A DNA stretch of 64,000 bases from Sphingomonadales bacterium EhC05 (GTDB lineage Bacteria > Pseudomonadota > Alphaproteobacteria > Sphingomonadales > Sphingomonadaceae), in the NCBI GenBank assembly GCA_001650955.1, contig LXYP01000003.1, positions 248,001 through 312,000 of the forward strand, given 5' to 3'. Shown piece by piece: positions 1-7,399 of this stretch (position 1 is the stretch's first letter; each line of letters begins with the position of its first letter). The notes beneath the pieces were generated by a model that was not told the origin of the DNA, made no database searches, and worked only from the letters and a program-made list of their open reading frames with translations. The translations under genes were made by a program, and so were the position numbers.

Positions 1-1286
1 ACGCCGCGCAATTGCGAACGTGATTGGATGACAGGGAGGAGCCTGATCCCGTAACCTGCGACGTAGGAAAAGGCGCTGGCAATCACCGATGCGCGGCCAA
101 GCCGGGCAAATTCATCTAGGATGACCAGCATTGGTATAGGTGTGGTGTCGTCAGGTAACTCGCGGACATTGAGGTCGATGAGCTGCTGGAACAGAAGATT
201 GTAGAGCGGAGCAACCCGATCTAGTTCATCGGGCGATACGCCGAGATAGATTGAGATGGCGTGCTTCCGAATGTCTCTCAGATCAAAGTCACTTGCTGCC
301 GTCGCAGCATCGACCAGGGGATTGAGCCACAAGCCAAGAACATTGGTGATCGTCTTTTTGACATCGGCAAAGCTGTTGTCGGAGCCACCGGCAAAATCAG
401 CAAGGGCAGTCCGACAACCGACCGACAGCTTCAGACTCGGATTGGCCAGTTCTTTTTTGAAAAAGCTACGGGCATCGCCTTCGTTCAGGTGGCGATAGAT
501 TGCGCCCATTGTCAGTGGGTCATCGCTCGTTTCGGCGATCCAGGCCCCGACTCCAGCGAATCCAGTCCTTGCGCCGTTGGCCCAAAAGGCTTCGCCGTGA
601 TCCGGCGCAACAAACAGCATTGTTGCAATCTTTTGCAATTCGATGATCACATCATCTGGGTTATCACGGTCTATATAAGCCAGCGGATTGTAACGGGCAG
701 TGCGGCCTTCGCGGTCGGTCGGATTGAATAGATGGACGGCCTGACCGTAACGCGCGCGAAACCCCGCGCTCGCATCGTAGTTTTCGCGTTTGACATCCAG
801 CACGACAACCGAACCTTGCCATGTCAGCAAGTTTGGAATGACAATGCCTATGCCTTTACCAGAACGGGTAGGGGCTTCGACGATAACATGCTCGCTGCCA
901 CCAAAGGTCAGGAAGCGACCGCCCTTGCGGCCAAGAACAATCCCGCTGCTTGCGCGAAAGTCGTTGTGCTTGATCTCGCTCTCGCGGGCAAAACGCGCAG
1001 CTCCGTGCAGCGGCGCGCCGTGCGCCCAGAGCGCATAAATCAGACCAATCAGAAGTAGACCCCCGCCGATCAAACCGCCTGCCATCGCCCTGACAACTTG
1101 CGGATCACCGCGATAATACCAGACAAACTGGGGAATTTTGAGCGGATCATAGGCGGTGACAGGCAAGCCTAGAATAAGCCACCCAATCATACTGGCTATG
1201 GCGAGCGCAATGAGCAGCCCGAACGGGATTCCGATAAGTAATCTTAATGCACCGCCGTCAGGCGGCGTGCCTGCCTTCTGGGTCAT
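1..1286 (-). CDS. virD4: VirD4/TraG-type T4SS coupling ATPase, C-terminus outside window
   Basis: Couples the relaxosome to the secretion channel at the inner membrane. Only 428 codons are inside the window; the frame stays open to base 1, so the C-terminal end is missing. I read two N-terminal membrane segments (about residues 14-40 and 68-88), a Walker A motif APTRSGKG at 138-145 and a Walker B-like strand MLVILDEF at about 386-393, the standard arrangement of the TraG/VirD4 family. The ATG at 1286 overlaps the end of virB11 by 29 bases, so it is the last visible gene of the operon. No relaxase is seen here; it may lie left of the window. Confidence 0.93.
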   Translation of the reverse strand, partial: MTQKAGTPPDGGALRLLIGIPFGLLIALAIASMIGWLILGLPVTAYDPLKIPQFVWYYRGDPQVVRAMAGGLIGGGLLLIGLIYALWAHGAPLHGAARFARESEIKHNDFRASSGIVLGRKGGRFLTFGGSEHVIVEAPTRSGKGIGIVIPNLLTWQGSVVVLDVKRENYDASAGFRARYGQAVHLFNPTDREGRTARYNPLAYIDRDNPDDVIIELQKIATMLFVAPDHGEAFWANGARTGFAGVGAWIAETSDDPLTMGAIYRHLNEGDARSFFKKELANPSLKLSVGCRTALADFAGGSDNSFADVKKTITNVLGLWLNPLVDAATAASDFDLRDIRKHAISIYLGVSPDELDRVAPLYNLLFQQLIDLNVRELPDDTTPIPMLVILDEFARLGRASVIASAFSYVAGYGIRLLPVIQSRSQLRG

Positions 1287-2268
1287 AATAGATCTCCGTC
1301 ACCCGAAATTTACCGTCAGTTTTTTTGATTTGCACGACGCAATCCACCAGCATCTTTAGCAACGCCCGAATATCATCGCGCGCAAGATCGGAGCCGCCTT
1401 CACTTTCCTTGACCAGCAAAGTTAGTTGTTCGAAGGCCAGTTCGGCGGAATCGGCATGAATGGTGGTGATCGATCCTGGATGACCTGAATTGACGTTGCG
1501 CAGGTAAAAGAAGGCTGTTCCATCCCGCAGCTCCTGAAGCAAAATGCGGTCAGGACGCATCCTGAGCGCGCTTTCCAGCAAATGCTTGGCGGTAACATTG
1601 GCGGTGCCTTGCCCGTCCTTCGCATAGAGCATGTGCACGACATTCTTCTGGGGAACGATCAATTCGCGCGTATCTTCAATGGTTAGGAGCCGTTCTTCAG
1701 AAGGGATCAGCTGGATCAATCCTTTGGAAAATGTGGTTTTGCCAGAGCCGGTTGCCCCCGAGATAAGAATATTCAGCTTTGCTTTGACCGCAGCATCGAA
1801 GAACTCGACATGATGACCTGCGCGGAGCAGTACGAGCAAGTCCAACTCATGCTGGCTGATCTTCTTTTCAGCAATTCGAGTGTTTTTGAACAAGCCCGCT
1901 GCCTCGAAATCATCCAGTGTCATGGACACGCTTGATGGTTTGCGAATGGTGATTGAGACCGTTTCATCAGGGACAACCGGCGGGACAATGATTTGCACCC
2001 GCTCACCGCTTGGAAAGATGGTTGAAACTATCGGATTTTCGCGAGTAATATCCTGCGCTGTATAGGCGGCTGCAGCAGTTGCCAGCGCCATAAGCGTCTT
2101 GAAATCGAGAGAAGGCTCGTTTTCCCATGTCCAGCGTCCGCCCCGCTCTATGCCGACCTCACCGGGAAGGTTGATGACCAGTTCGGTGACGCTCTCATCA
2201 ATCAGATATTTAGCTAAAGGCTGGGTCACGCTGTCCAGAACAGCGGTGTTTTTACCCGGCGCGGACAT
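1258..2268 (-). CDS. virB11: VirB11 T4SS traffic ATPase
   Basis: Hexameric cytoplasmic ATPase that powers pilus assembly and substrate transfer. It has 336 residues, normal for VirB11. The N-terminal domain is followed by Walker A GATGSGKTT at 171-179, an Asp-box-like region, and the Walker B/His-box stretch with QELRDGTAFFYLR and GHPGSITTIHADS characteristic of the PulE/VirB11 family. The start ATG shares one base with the virB10 stop (TAATG), and the 3' end overlaps virD4, indicating translational coupling. Confidence 0.95.
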   Translation of the reverse strand: MSAPGKNTAVLDSVTQPLAKYLIDESVTELVINLPGEVGIERGGRWTWENEPSLDFKTLMALATAAAAYTAQDITRENPIVSTIFPSGERVQIIVPPVVPDETVSITIRKPSSVSMTLDDFEAAGLFKNTRIAEKKISQHELDLLVLLRAGHHVEFFDAAVKAKLNILISGATGSGKTTFSKGLIQLIPSEERLLTIEDTRELIVPQKNVVHMLYAKDGQGTANVTAKHLLESALRMRPDRILLQELRDGTAFFYLRNVNSGHPGSITTIHADSAELAFEQLTLLVKESEGGSDLARDDIRALLKMLVDCVVQIKKTDGKFRVTEIYYDPEGRHAA

Positions 2269-3458
2269 TATTTAAGCGCAAGGCCGTAAACGGTCGAGAA
2301 ATCGAAGTCCTGTGCGACGGTTATGCCAACGTCTTCACCCTGATTTTTGCGCAGGACCGGCTTGATATCGCCATTCTGCTGCAAGACGGTGGAGGCCGCA
2401 TCAGATGGAACACGGGTTGTGTTCGAACCATTGTTGCCAACTGCTTCTGCTCCAACAGTCGCTGCATCCTCGACAAGACTGAAAAGCAAAGCGGTGCCAA
2501 ATCGTTTCCAGAAAAAATTCTCGACTTTACCGTCTACGCCGCCGCGACCAAGTGCGTCGGTTGCCGGCGAGCCCACATCAATCGCGATGCCGCGCGGCGT
2601 AACAGCGCGTGTCCAGAGAACGAACAGTCGGTATTGGCCCCGATTGAGGCCGCCCTGATATTCGCCAAAGATTTTGGTGCCTTTTTCCAGAAGCACGACC
2701 CGGCCATTGTCGGAATAGACATTGCGCGGAACAATGCAGCTCACATAACCCGGCTGACTTGAATCCATCGCGGTTTGCAGAACGCACGGGATGAAACTTC
2801 CTGCTGTAATCAGGAAATTGCGATCTGGAAGCGGGCGTGCTTGTGCTTGTCCAATAACTGACGCGTGCCGGAGCGTATCAAGAGTGGTTGATTGCCGGGG
2901 CGAAGTTTCTCCGGTGCGTGCACTACTAATAGCCGCGTTATAGTTCGCTGCACTGGCTCCACCAGCACGTTCACCGCCATAGGCAATAAGTGTTGACCGG
3001 CGTGCAGCTTCGCGCAGCGCCTCAGCTGGCGATTGCTGCCGCTGTTGCGCAGTGGCTGGAGCTTGGCCTTGCTGGGGTAAGGGCTGCTCGCCAATAGCTG
3101 GAACAACCGGCTCTCCGAGTGGGATGGGCGCGTTGGGATCTGTTCCAGCTTCTGCAAGCGTCGGTGCAATGACCGTTGCCGGATCATAATCTGCCGCTTC
3201 GAGCGCCGGTTTGGGTTTTACGGGCGGCAATTCTGAATTTCCCGTCAGACCTGTTCCGAGTGCCAGAACAGTGAACATCAGGGCACCAGCAGCGGCGGCA
3301 AAGCCGATCATCTTTTTCGGGTCCATCGCCGTGCCGGGGATCGACGGCATTTTACTGCCACGTTCGCCCGCAGGGCTGCGGTCAATCTCGTCGGGACCAG
3401 GAGTCTGATCAATCGTGGGACGGTTTAAGGTCTGTTCTGGTTGGGTGATATCAGTCAT
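2268..3458 (-). CDS. virB10: VirB10 T4SS channel protein
   Basis: Scaffold of the outer-membrane core complex, spanning both membranes. About 396 residues: a charged Pro-rich cytoplasmic N-terminus, one membrane helix at about residues 49-70, a Pro/Gln-rich periplasmic linker, and a C-terminal TrbI/VirB10 beta-barrel domain (region with FIPCVLQTAMDSSQPGYVSC and later GKVENFFWKRFG). A TTG lies immediately upstream in frame, but I prefer the ATG at 3458, which overlaps the virB9 stop as TGATG. Confidence 0.94.
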   Translation of the reverse strand: MTDITQPEQTLNRPTIDQTPGPDEIDRSPAGERGSKMPSIPGTAMDPKKMIGFAAAAGALMFTVLALGTGLTGNSELPPVKPKPALEAADYDPATVIAPTLAEAGTDPNAPIPLGEPVVPAIGEQPLPQQGQAPATAQQRQQSPAEALREAARRSTLIAYGGERAGGASAANYNAAISSARTGETSPRQSTTLDTLRHASVIGQAQARPLPDRNFLITAGSFIPCVLQTAMDSSQPGYVSCIVPRNVYSDNGRVVLLEKGTKIFGEYQGGLNRGQYRLFVLWTRAVTPRGIAIDVGSPATDALGRGGVDGKVENFFWKRFGTALLFSLVEDAATVGAEAVGNNGSNTTRVPSDAASTVLQQNGDIKPVLRKNQGEDVGITVAQDFDFSTVYGLALK

Positions 3459-4318
3459 CAATTTGACTCCCCATCATCTGTTCGATCGACAATGCTTGAG
3501 GCCGTGCCGGTCTTGGGATCGCGTCCATAAAAATCGGGTGCGTCATTAAAAATGCACAGCACCTTCTTGCCGCGCCTCAAACGAAGCTGCGCAAACACGC
3601 CGTGCACCACCACAAATTCATCGCGAACATCAAACGGAACGATGCTTTCGCTACCGTCGGGACTGATTGCGAATATAGCTGGAATTTCGCGTTGGTTTGG
3701 AAAACGCAGAGCGGTAAATTGCCCGTTGTCAGTAATTTCGGAAGGTTGGATTTCCGATGATCCCTGAACACTGTATTTTAGATTGCGACTGCCTTCGAGA
3801 ACACCAAGATCAAGCGCTGAACGGATTGCGCCTGATTGGAGCGCTACTGCCTTAGTATATGCTGCCTGCGTTGCAGCAGCTTGCGCCGCTGCTGCCTCTT
3901 CGCGCGGATAGCGGAAGGCTACCTTGAAGAAGGTATCAGCGGTTCGTTCGCCAATCGCGCCGCGACGTGTGCTCAGCTCAAATGTATAGGTTCGGTTTCC
4001 GGTATTTGAACGCGTGATGACGATCAGATTGGTTGGGCCAGCACGTTCGCGCGGTTTGATGAACAGTGAATTTTCAGCCGGGGCAACTTCCCAGGATATC
4101 GTGTCGCCGAGCGCGACATGCTCGACCCGTTCGCCCGGAGAAAATACGATCTGAGTTGCCGACCGGAAAACGCCTACAATACGGAAAACCTGATTTTCGT
4201 CATAGACTACTTCGCGGATACGGTTGTCTTGCGCCGTTGGCTGCGGGGTTTCACCAGCCATTACTGGGGATCCGCTAATTAGCAGCGCCAATAGGGTGAA
4301 GTTTCTTAGATTTTTCAT
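3458..4318 (-). CDS. virB9: VirB9 T4SS outer-membrane core protein
   Basis: Forms the outer-membrane ring with VirB10 and normally a VirB7 lipoprotein. 286 residues with a signal peptide (hydrophobic stretch FTLLALLISGSPVMAGE) and the two-part CagX/VirB9 fold: N-terminal domain with DNRIREVVYDENQVFRIVG, C-terminal domain with PFDVRDEFVVVHGVFAQLRLRRG. ATG overlaps the virB8 stop by four bases (ATGA), and its own stop overlaps virB10. Confidence 0.95.
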   Translation of the reverse strand: MKNLRNFTLLALLISGSPVMAGETPQPTAQDNRIREVVYDENQVFRIVGVFRSATQIVFSPGERVEHVALGDTISWEVAPAENSLFIKPRERAGPTNLIVITRSNTGNRTYTFELSTRRGAIGERTADTFFKVAFRYPREEAAAAQAAATQAAYTKAVALQSGAIRSALDLGVLEGSRNLKYSVQGSSEIQPSEITDNGQFTALRFPNQREIPAIFAISPDGSESIVPFDVRDEFVVVHGVFAQLRLRRGKKVLCIFNDAPDFYGRDPKTGTASSIVDRTDDGESN

Positions 4319-5001
4319 GGTGTGACCTCCAGATCAGCGCGGTAGGTTTGCACTTCCAGCCCCAACGGATTTTTGAACCGTTGCTGTTCGGTAGTTGGCG
4401 TGTCCGTGGTATCGTAAGTCACGGTTGCTATGGCCTGCGTGTCAGTGACGCGCGAACCTTGCTGGAGCGATTTGGTGAAGCGTATTTGCGCGACATTTTC
4501 GGAAACGAATGTGACCGATTTGACCGCGATGAATATTGTATCGAGATCGGTGAAGACGTTCTGCGGTGAGCTGGTATTGTCTTTGCTATAAAATGCCGTC
4601 CAGCGTGCCTGTTCCTCGCGTGAGGACATTGCCAAGACGCCCTCAAAGAACTCTTTGCGTGCTTGCGGTATCCAGCCCTCGCGGTTGCGGACATAATCGG
4701 CGAGAAAATACTTTGCGACAGCTTCATTATAGGTAATCTGGTTATCGCCCGTCATTTGCGAGGTAATCTCGCTCGCGCCGGTCGCCTTATCGACGGTGAT
4801 GACATAGGGCGCGACGGTCTTAAGCGGCGTCAGCATTGCAACAGCGGCAACGCCGGTAATCGCAAGTCCGCTTGCTATTGCGGCTACGATCCAGGCGAAC
4901 CGTTTTGAACGCCGCGCTGCAACAAAGCGGTCGCGGTCCCAGCTTGCGCTTTCAGCAAAATAGGCTTTGAGATCATCTCTATCGGTGACGCCGCCAGCCA
5001 T
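4315..5001 (-). CDS. virB8: VirB8 T4SS inner-membrane assembly factor
   Basis: Bitopic inner-membrane protein whose periplasmic domain nucleates channel assembly. 228 residues: a short cytoplasmic tail, one membrane segment at about 33-57 and a periplasmic NTF2-like domain containing NEAVAKYFLADYVRNREGW, typical of VirB8. Starts three bases after the stop of the preceding small gene and overlaps virB9 by four bases. Confidence 0.94.
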   Translation of the reverse strand: MAGGVTDRDDLKAYFAESASWDRDRFVAARRSKRFAWIVAAIASGLAITGVAAVAMLTPLKTVAPYVITVDKATGASEITSQMTGDNQITYNEAVAKYFLADYVRNREGWIPQARKEFFEGVLAMSSREEQARWTAFYSKDNTSSPQNVFTDLDTIFIAVKSVTFVSENVAQIRFTKSLQQGSRVTDTQAIATVTYDTTDTPTTEQQRFKNPLGLEVQTYRADLEVTP

Positions 5002-5004
5002 CGC

Positions 5005-5361
5005 TCAGCAACTTTGATACACGCGCTTTGGCTGCGCGCTGCTGATAGGTGGGACTATGGGTTGGGTCTTGGCGCCGGGCCTTGTTGCGGGTTTTGGGAG
5101 CATGGATGATTTACTCGGGAATACTTCAACACCTTCACGTTTGGGCTCTTCGTCCGGTTCACTACCAGACGGCTGCCCTGCAGGCGTTGACGTGCCAGTC
5201 TCGGGATCGACGGTCGGCAATATCGAGCCGTATGGGTTGGCTGGCCTGCGCTTCTTACCGTCGCACTTTGAGAGCTTGGGCGACTTTGGCGCAGCTACAA
5301 TAGGGCTGGCAGGTATCGAGATTGCCAAGGCGGCAATCAGAGCCATGATTTGTTTACGCAT
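5005..5361 (-). CDS. small secreted protein of unknown function within the virB operon
   Basis: 118 residues with a clear signal peptide (hydrophobic run after MRKQ, cleavage probably after SPIVAA) and a Pro/Lys-rich low-complexity mature part containing KCDGKKRRPANPYGSILP and a C-terminal Cys. A longer frame extends upstream, but the ATG at 5361 has a strong GAGGAG ribosome site and clears the virB6 stop by ten bases, so I choose it. I do not recognise a family. Its position between virB6 and virB8 is where VirB7-like lipoproteins often sit, but there is no lipobox, so it is not an obvious VirB7. Confidence 0.75.
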   Translation of the reverse strand: MRKQIMALIAALAISIPASPIVAAPKSPKLSKCDGKKRRPANPYGSILPTVDPETGTSTPAGQPSGSEPDEEPKREGVEVFPSKSSMLPKPATRPGAKTQPIVPPISSAQPKRVYQSC

Positions 5362-5371
5362 AATTTGCTCC

Positions 5372-6367
5372 TCAATTTGTTCCGCGACTGACCGAACCTG
5401 ATGTACGCATTCTTGCGATGCCGCGTGCGAAACCACGTTCGATGGCGCGGCTTGTTGCTTGCGCTCCGGTAGCTCCGCGCCCGATGACGAACCCGCCAGC
5501 TGCTGCGATTGCCGATGCGAACTGATTGGCGAGGGCGGGACCGCCGCCGCCTAGGGATGCTGCGAGCATTGGAATTTGCAGGAAGAAGAAAAAGCCGAGT
5601 GCGTAGAAGGCCAGAGCTTTAATCGCGGCCATACCGATTTCGTCATTTTCCGAAATAGTGGCGATGATTGCTTCGCCGGTCTGGGTAAGAAACAGCGTTA
5701 GCACGAGCGCAAAGACGATCAGCATCAGATAGTTGATGCACGCGCCGAGCCATGCGAAGAAATAACCGCGTGTGGACTCGAACAGCAAAGCCGCGACGAA
5801 GAGCGGCCCGACCACCGACAGCAAGGCCAGGGCAAAAAGGCCGAAGGCGCTGATTACGAAACCGATGGCAGCGCACAGCAAGGTGGCGACGAGGACCATG
5901 ACCACCAGAAATCCTGAAAACACAGCATAACCGATATCAGGGAGCGTGCCTTGGGTTTCCTGATAATTGGCCGCGATTTTGCGCATAGTGTTGGCGGTTT
6001 CAAAGCCGGTGCCTGCCAGCTTGTCATAGAAGCCGCCGAGACCGCCGACGTCCGCACCGCCCAATGCGGTGGCGAACTGGCTCGGTAAGCCGCCAAGAGC
6101 AAATATGCCGATCTGGGTTCCGTAAAGCGATGTGACCGCAAAATAGAGAAATGCGAGTTGGCAGCCGCGATAGACATACTCACGGAACGGATATTGCACA
6201 GCCCCGCGCATAATCGCGTAACCAAGCAGCGAAATATAGATCACAATACCGATGCGGAGAGCGGGCGACACGACGCCGATTATTGCGGCATATTTACCCA
6301 CGATCGCGCCCAAAGCGCTATTTAGCGCTTCAAACATGGTGGTGAATACATGATCGCTGAAATCCAT
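5372..6367 (-). CDS. virB6: VirB6/TrbL-type T4SS polytopic membrane protein
   Basis: Inner-membrane channel component contacting the transferring DNA. 331 residues with multiple hydrophobic helices and the long periplasmic loop between the first and later helices expected of VirB6 (about residues 70-150). The C-terminal part is Gly/Ala-rich then Arg/Ser-rich. It follows the lipoprotein gene and precedes the small secreted protein in the virB order. Confidence 0.9.
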   Translation of the reverse strand: MDFSDHVFTTMFEALNSALGAIVGKYAAIIGVVSPALRIGIVIYISLLGYAIMRGAVQYPFREYVYRGCQLAFLYFAVTSLYGTQIGIFALGGLPSQFATALGGADVGGLGGFYDKLAGTGFETANTMRKIAANYQETQGTLPDIGYAVFSGFLVVMVLVATLLCAAIGFVISAFGLFALALLSVVGPLFVAALLFESTRGYFFAWLGACINYLMLIVFALVLTLFLTQTGEAIIATISENDEIGMAAIKALAFYALGFFFFLQIPMLAASLGGGGPALANQFASAIAAAGGFVIGRGATGAQATSRAIERGFARGIARMRTSGSVSRGTN

Positions 6368-6395
6368 TTCGGCACTTGGTCCTTTTGGCTTGTTG

Positions 6396-6659
6396 TTATT
6401 CGGTCAGCTGTAGTTGGGATTTTGCAAATGCCGCTGCGCGGCAGTTAGTTGTGATCACAGCAGGCTGCGCGTCAGTAGGGGCATTTGAACCTGCCCATTG
6501 ACGGCAAATTTTCTGCATTGGCTCAATTTCGGCGGGATGCGCGGCATAATATTTCCAACTTCTGGCTGGCATATTGCTGTCCGCCCCGTCCGAAGTCTCA
6601 GACGCGCCGCACCCCGCGAGCAACAACAGGATCGTCAGGGGTGCGGCCCGCATGGTCAT
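6396..6659 (-). CDS. EexN-like entry-exclusion lipoprotein
   Basis: 87 residues with a lipoprotein signal: short charged N-terminus, hydrophobic core and lipobox LLAGC with the acylated Cys at residue 17. The mature part has a WKYYAAHPAEIEPMQKIC stretch and a later NCRAAAFAK, the Tyr-Tyr/His-Pro/Cys/Asn-Cys pattern I associate with EexN-family surface-exclusion lipoproteins of IncP/IncN-like systems. The ATG overlaps the virB5 stop by four bases. It occupies the virB5-virB6 slot, where eex genes are often found. Alternatively it could serve as the VirB7 equivalent. Confidence 0.72.
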   Translation of the reverse strand: MTMRAAPLTILLLLAGCGASETSDGADSNMPARSWKYYAAHPAEIEPMQKICRQWAGSNAPTDAQPAVITTNCRAAAFAKSQLQLTE

Positions 6660-7360
6660 TGCCCCCGGTAGTAGCGGCTTGCTTCATCAAGCTTTTGTGC
6701 CAAGGCAGCTTGGCCCTCGGCAGCGCGCGTGCGTTCCTGTGCTTTTTGCTGCAAAGCAATCGCTTGCAAACGAAGCTGGTCATTTTGCATTGCGGCAGAT
6801 TCCAACTGCAATCTTGCGGTTAGATCGGCGACTTCCTTGGCCGTGGATGCGGTTGCCAAACGTGTGCGTAGTTGGTCGAGCCCTTCCGCCCGCGAAGTAA
6901 CAGCGGAGCCGACATTTTCCGCCAAACCAGCATTGATACCGATATTACGGGCATTAAGATCAAAGGCAGCGCGCGACTGTTCCGAGCCTGCGAGGCCAAG
7001 CCAGTCAAGAAGTCCGCGATAGACTTCATCGGCCTTTGCGCGGCCCGCGCCAACAACATTGAGATCGCCATTTCCGAACCCTTCTAGGGAACCGTTTGAT
7101 GTATCGAGTTCGCGTAGCGCATCGGTTTTCAGCTGCTGTGCCAATGCCGGAATATCGGTGAGCTTGTTCAAGTCCTGATAGAGCTTTTGCGCTTCGGCAA
7201 TTTGCTCCTTGCCTTGCTCCACCATTTGCAAGGCTTGTCGAACGGTATTGATCTGCTGGATCAGGCTGGCGCTGTCATGGACGGGCATACCTTGGGCAAA
7301 GGCGGGCAAGGGGGCTGCGAAAAGCAGCGCTGCGCTTAGTAGCTGTGTCAATTTCTTCAT
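6656..7360 (-). CDS. virB5: VirB5 minor pilin / pilus-tip protein
   Basis: Secreted protein placed at the pilus tip, involved in adhesion and assembly. 234 residues: signal peptide ending near LPAFAQG, then long amphipathic, Gln/Leu-rich helices (for example QQINTVRQALQMVEQGKEQI and a second helical block after residue 170) as in P-type transfer protein VirB5/TraC. Overlaps the lipoprotein gene by four bases and lies 39 bases after the virB4 stop. Confidence 0.88.
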   Translation of the reverse strand: MKKLTQLLSAALLFAAPLPAFAQGMPVHDSASLIQQINTVRQALQMVEQGKEQIAEAQKLYQDLNKLTDIPALAQQLKTDALRELDTSNGSLEGFGNGDLNVVGAGRAKADEVYRGLLDWLGLAGSEQSRAAFDLNARNIGINAGLAENVGSAVTSRAEGLDQLRTRLATASTAKEVADLTARLQLESAAMQNDQLRLQAIALQQKAQERTRAAEGQAALAQKLDEASRYYRGQ

Positions 7361-7399
7361 CGTTTTACCTTTCTACTTGTTTCAGCGTCTTGATTGGGT

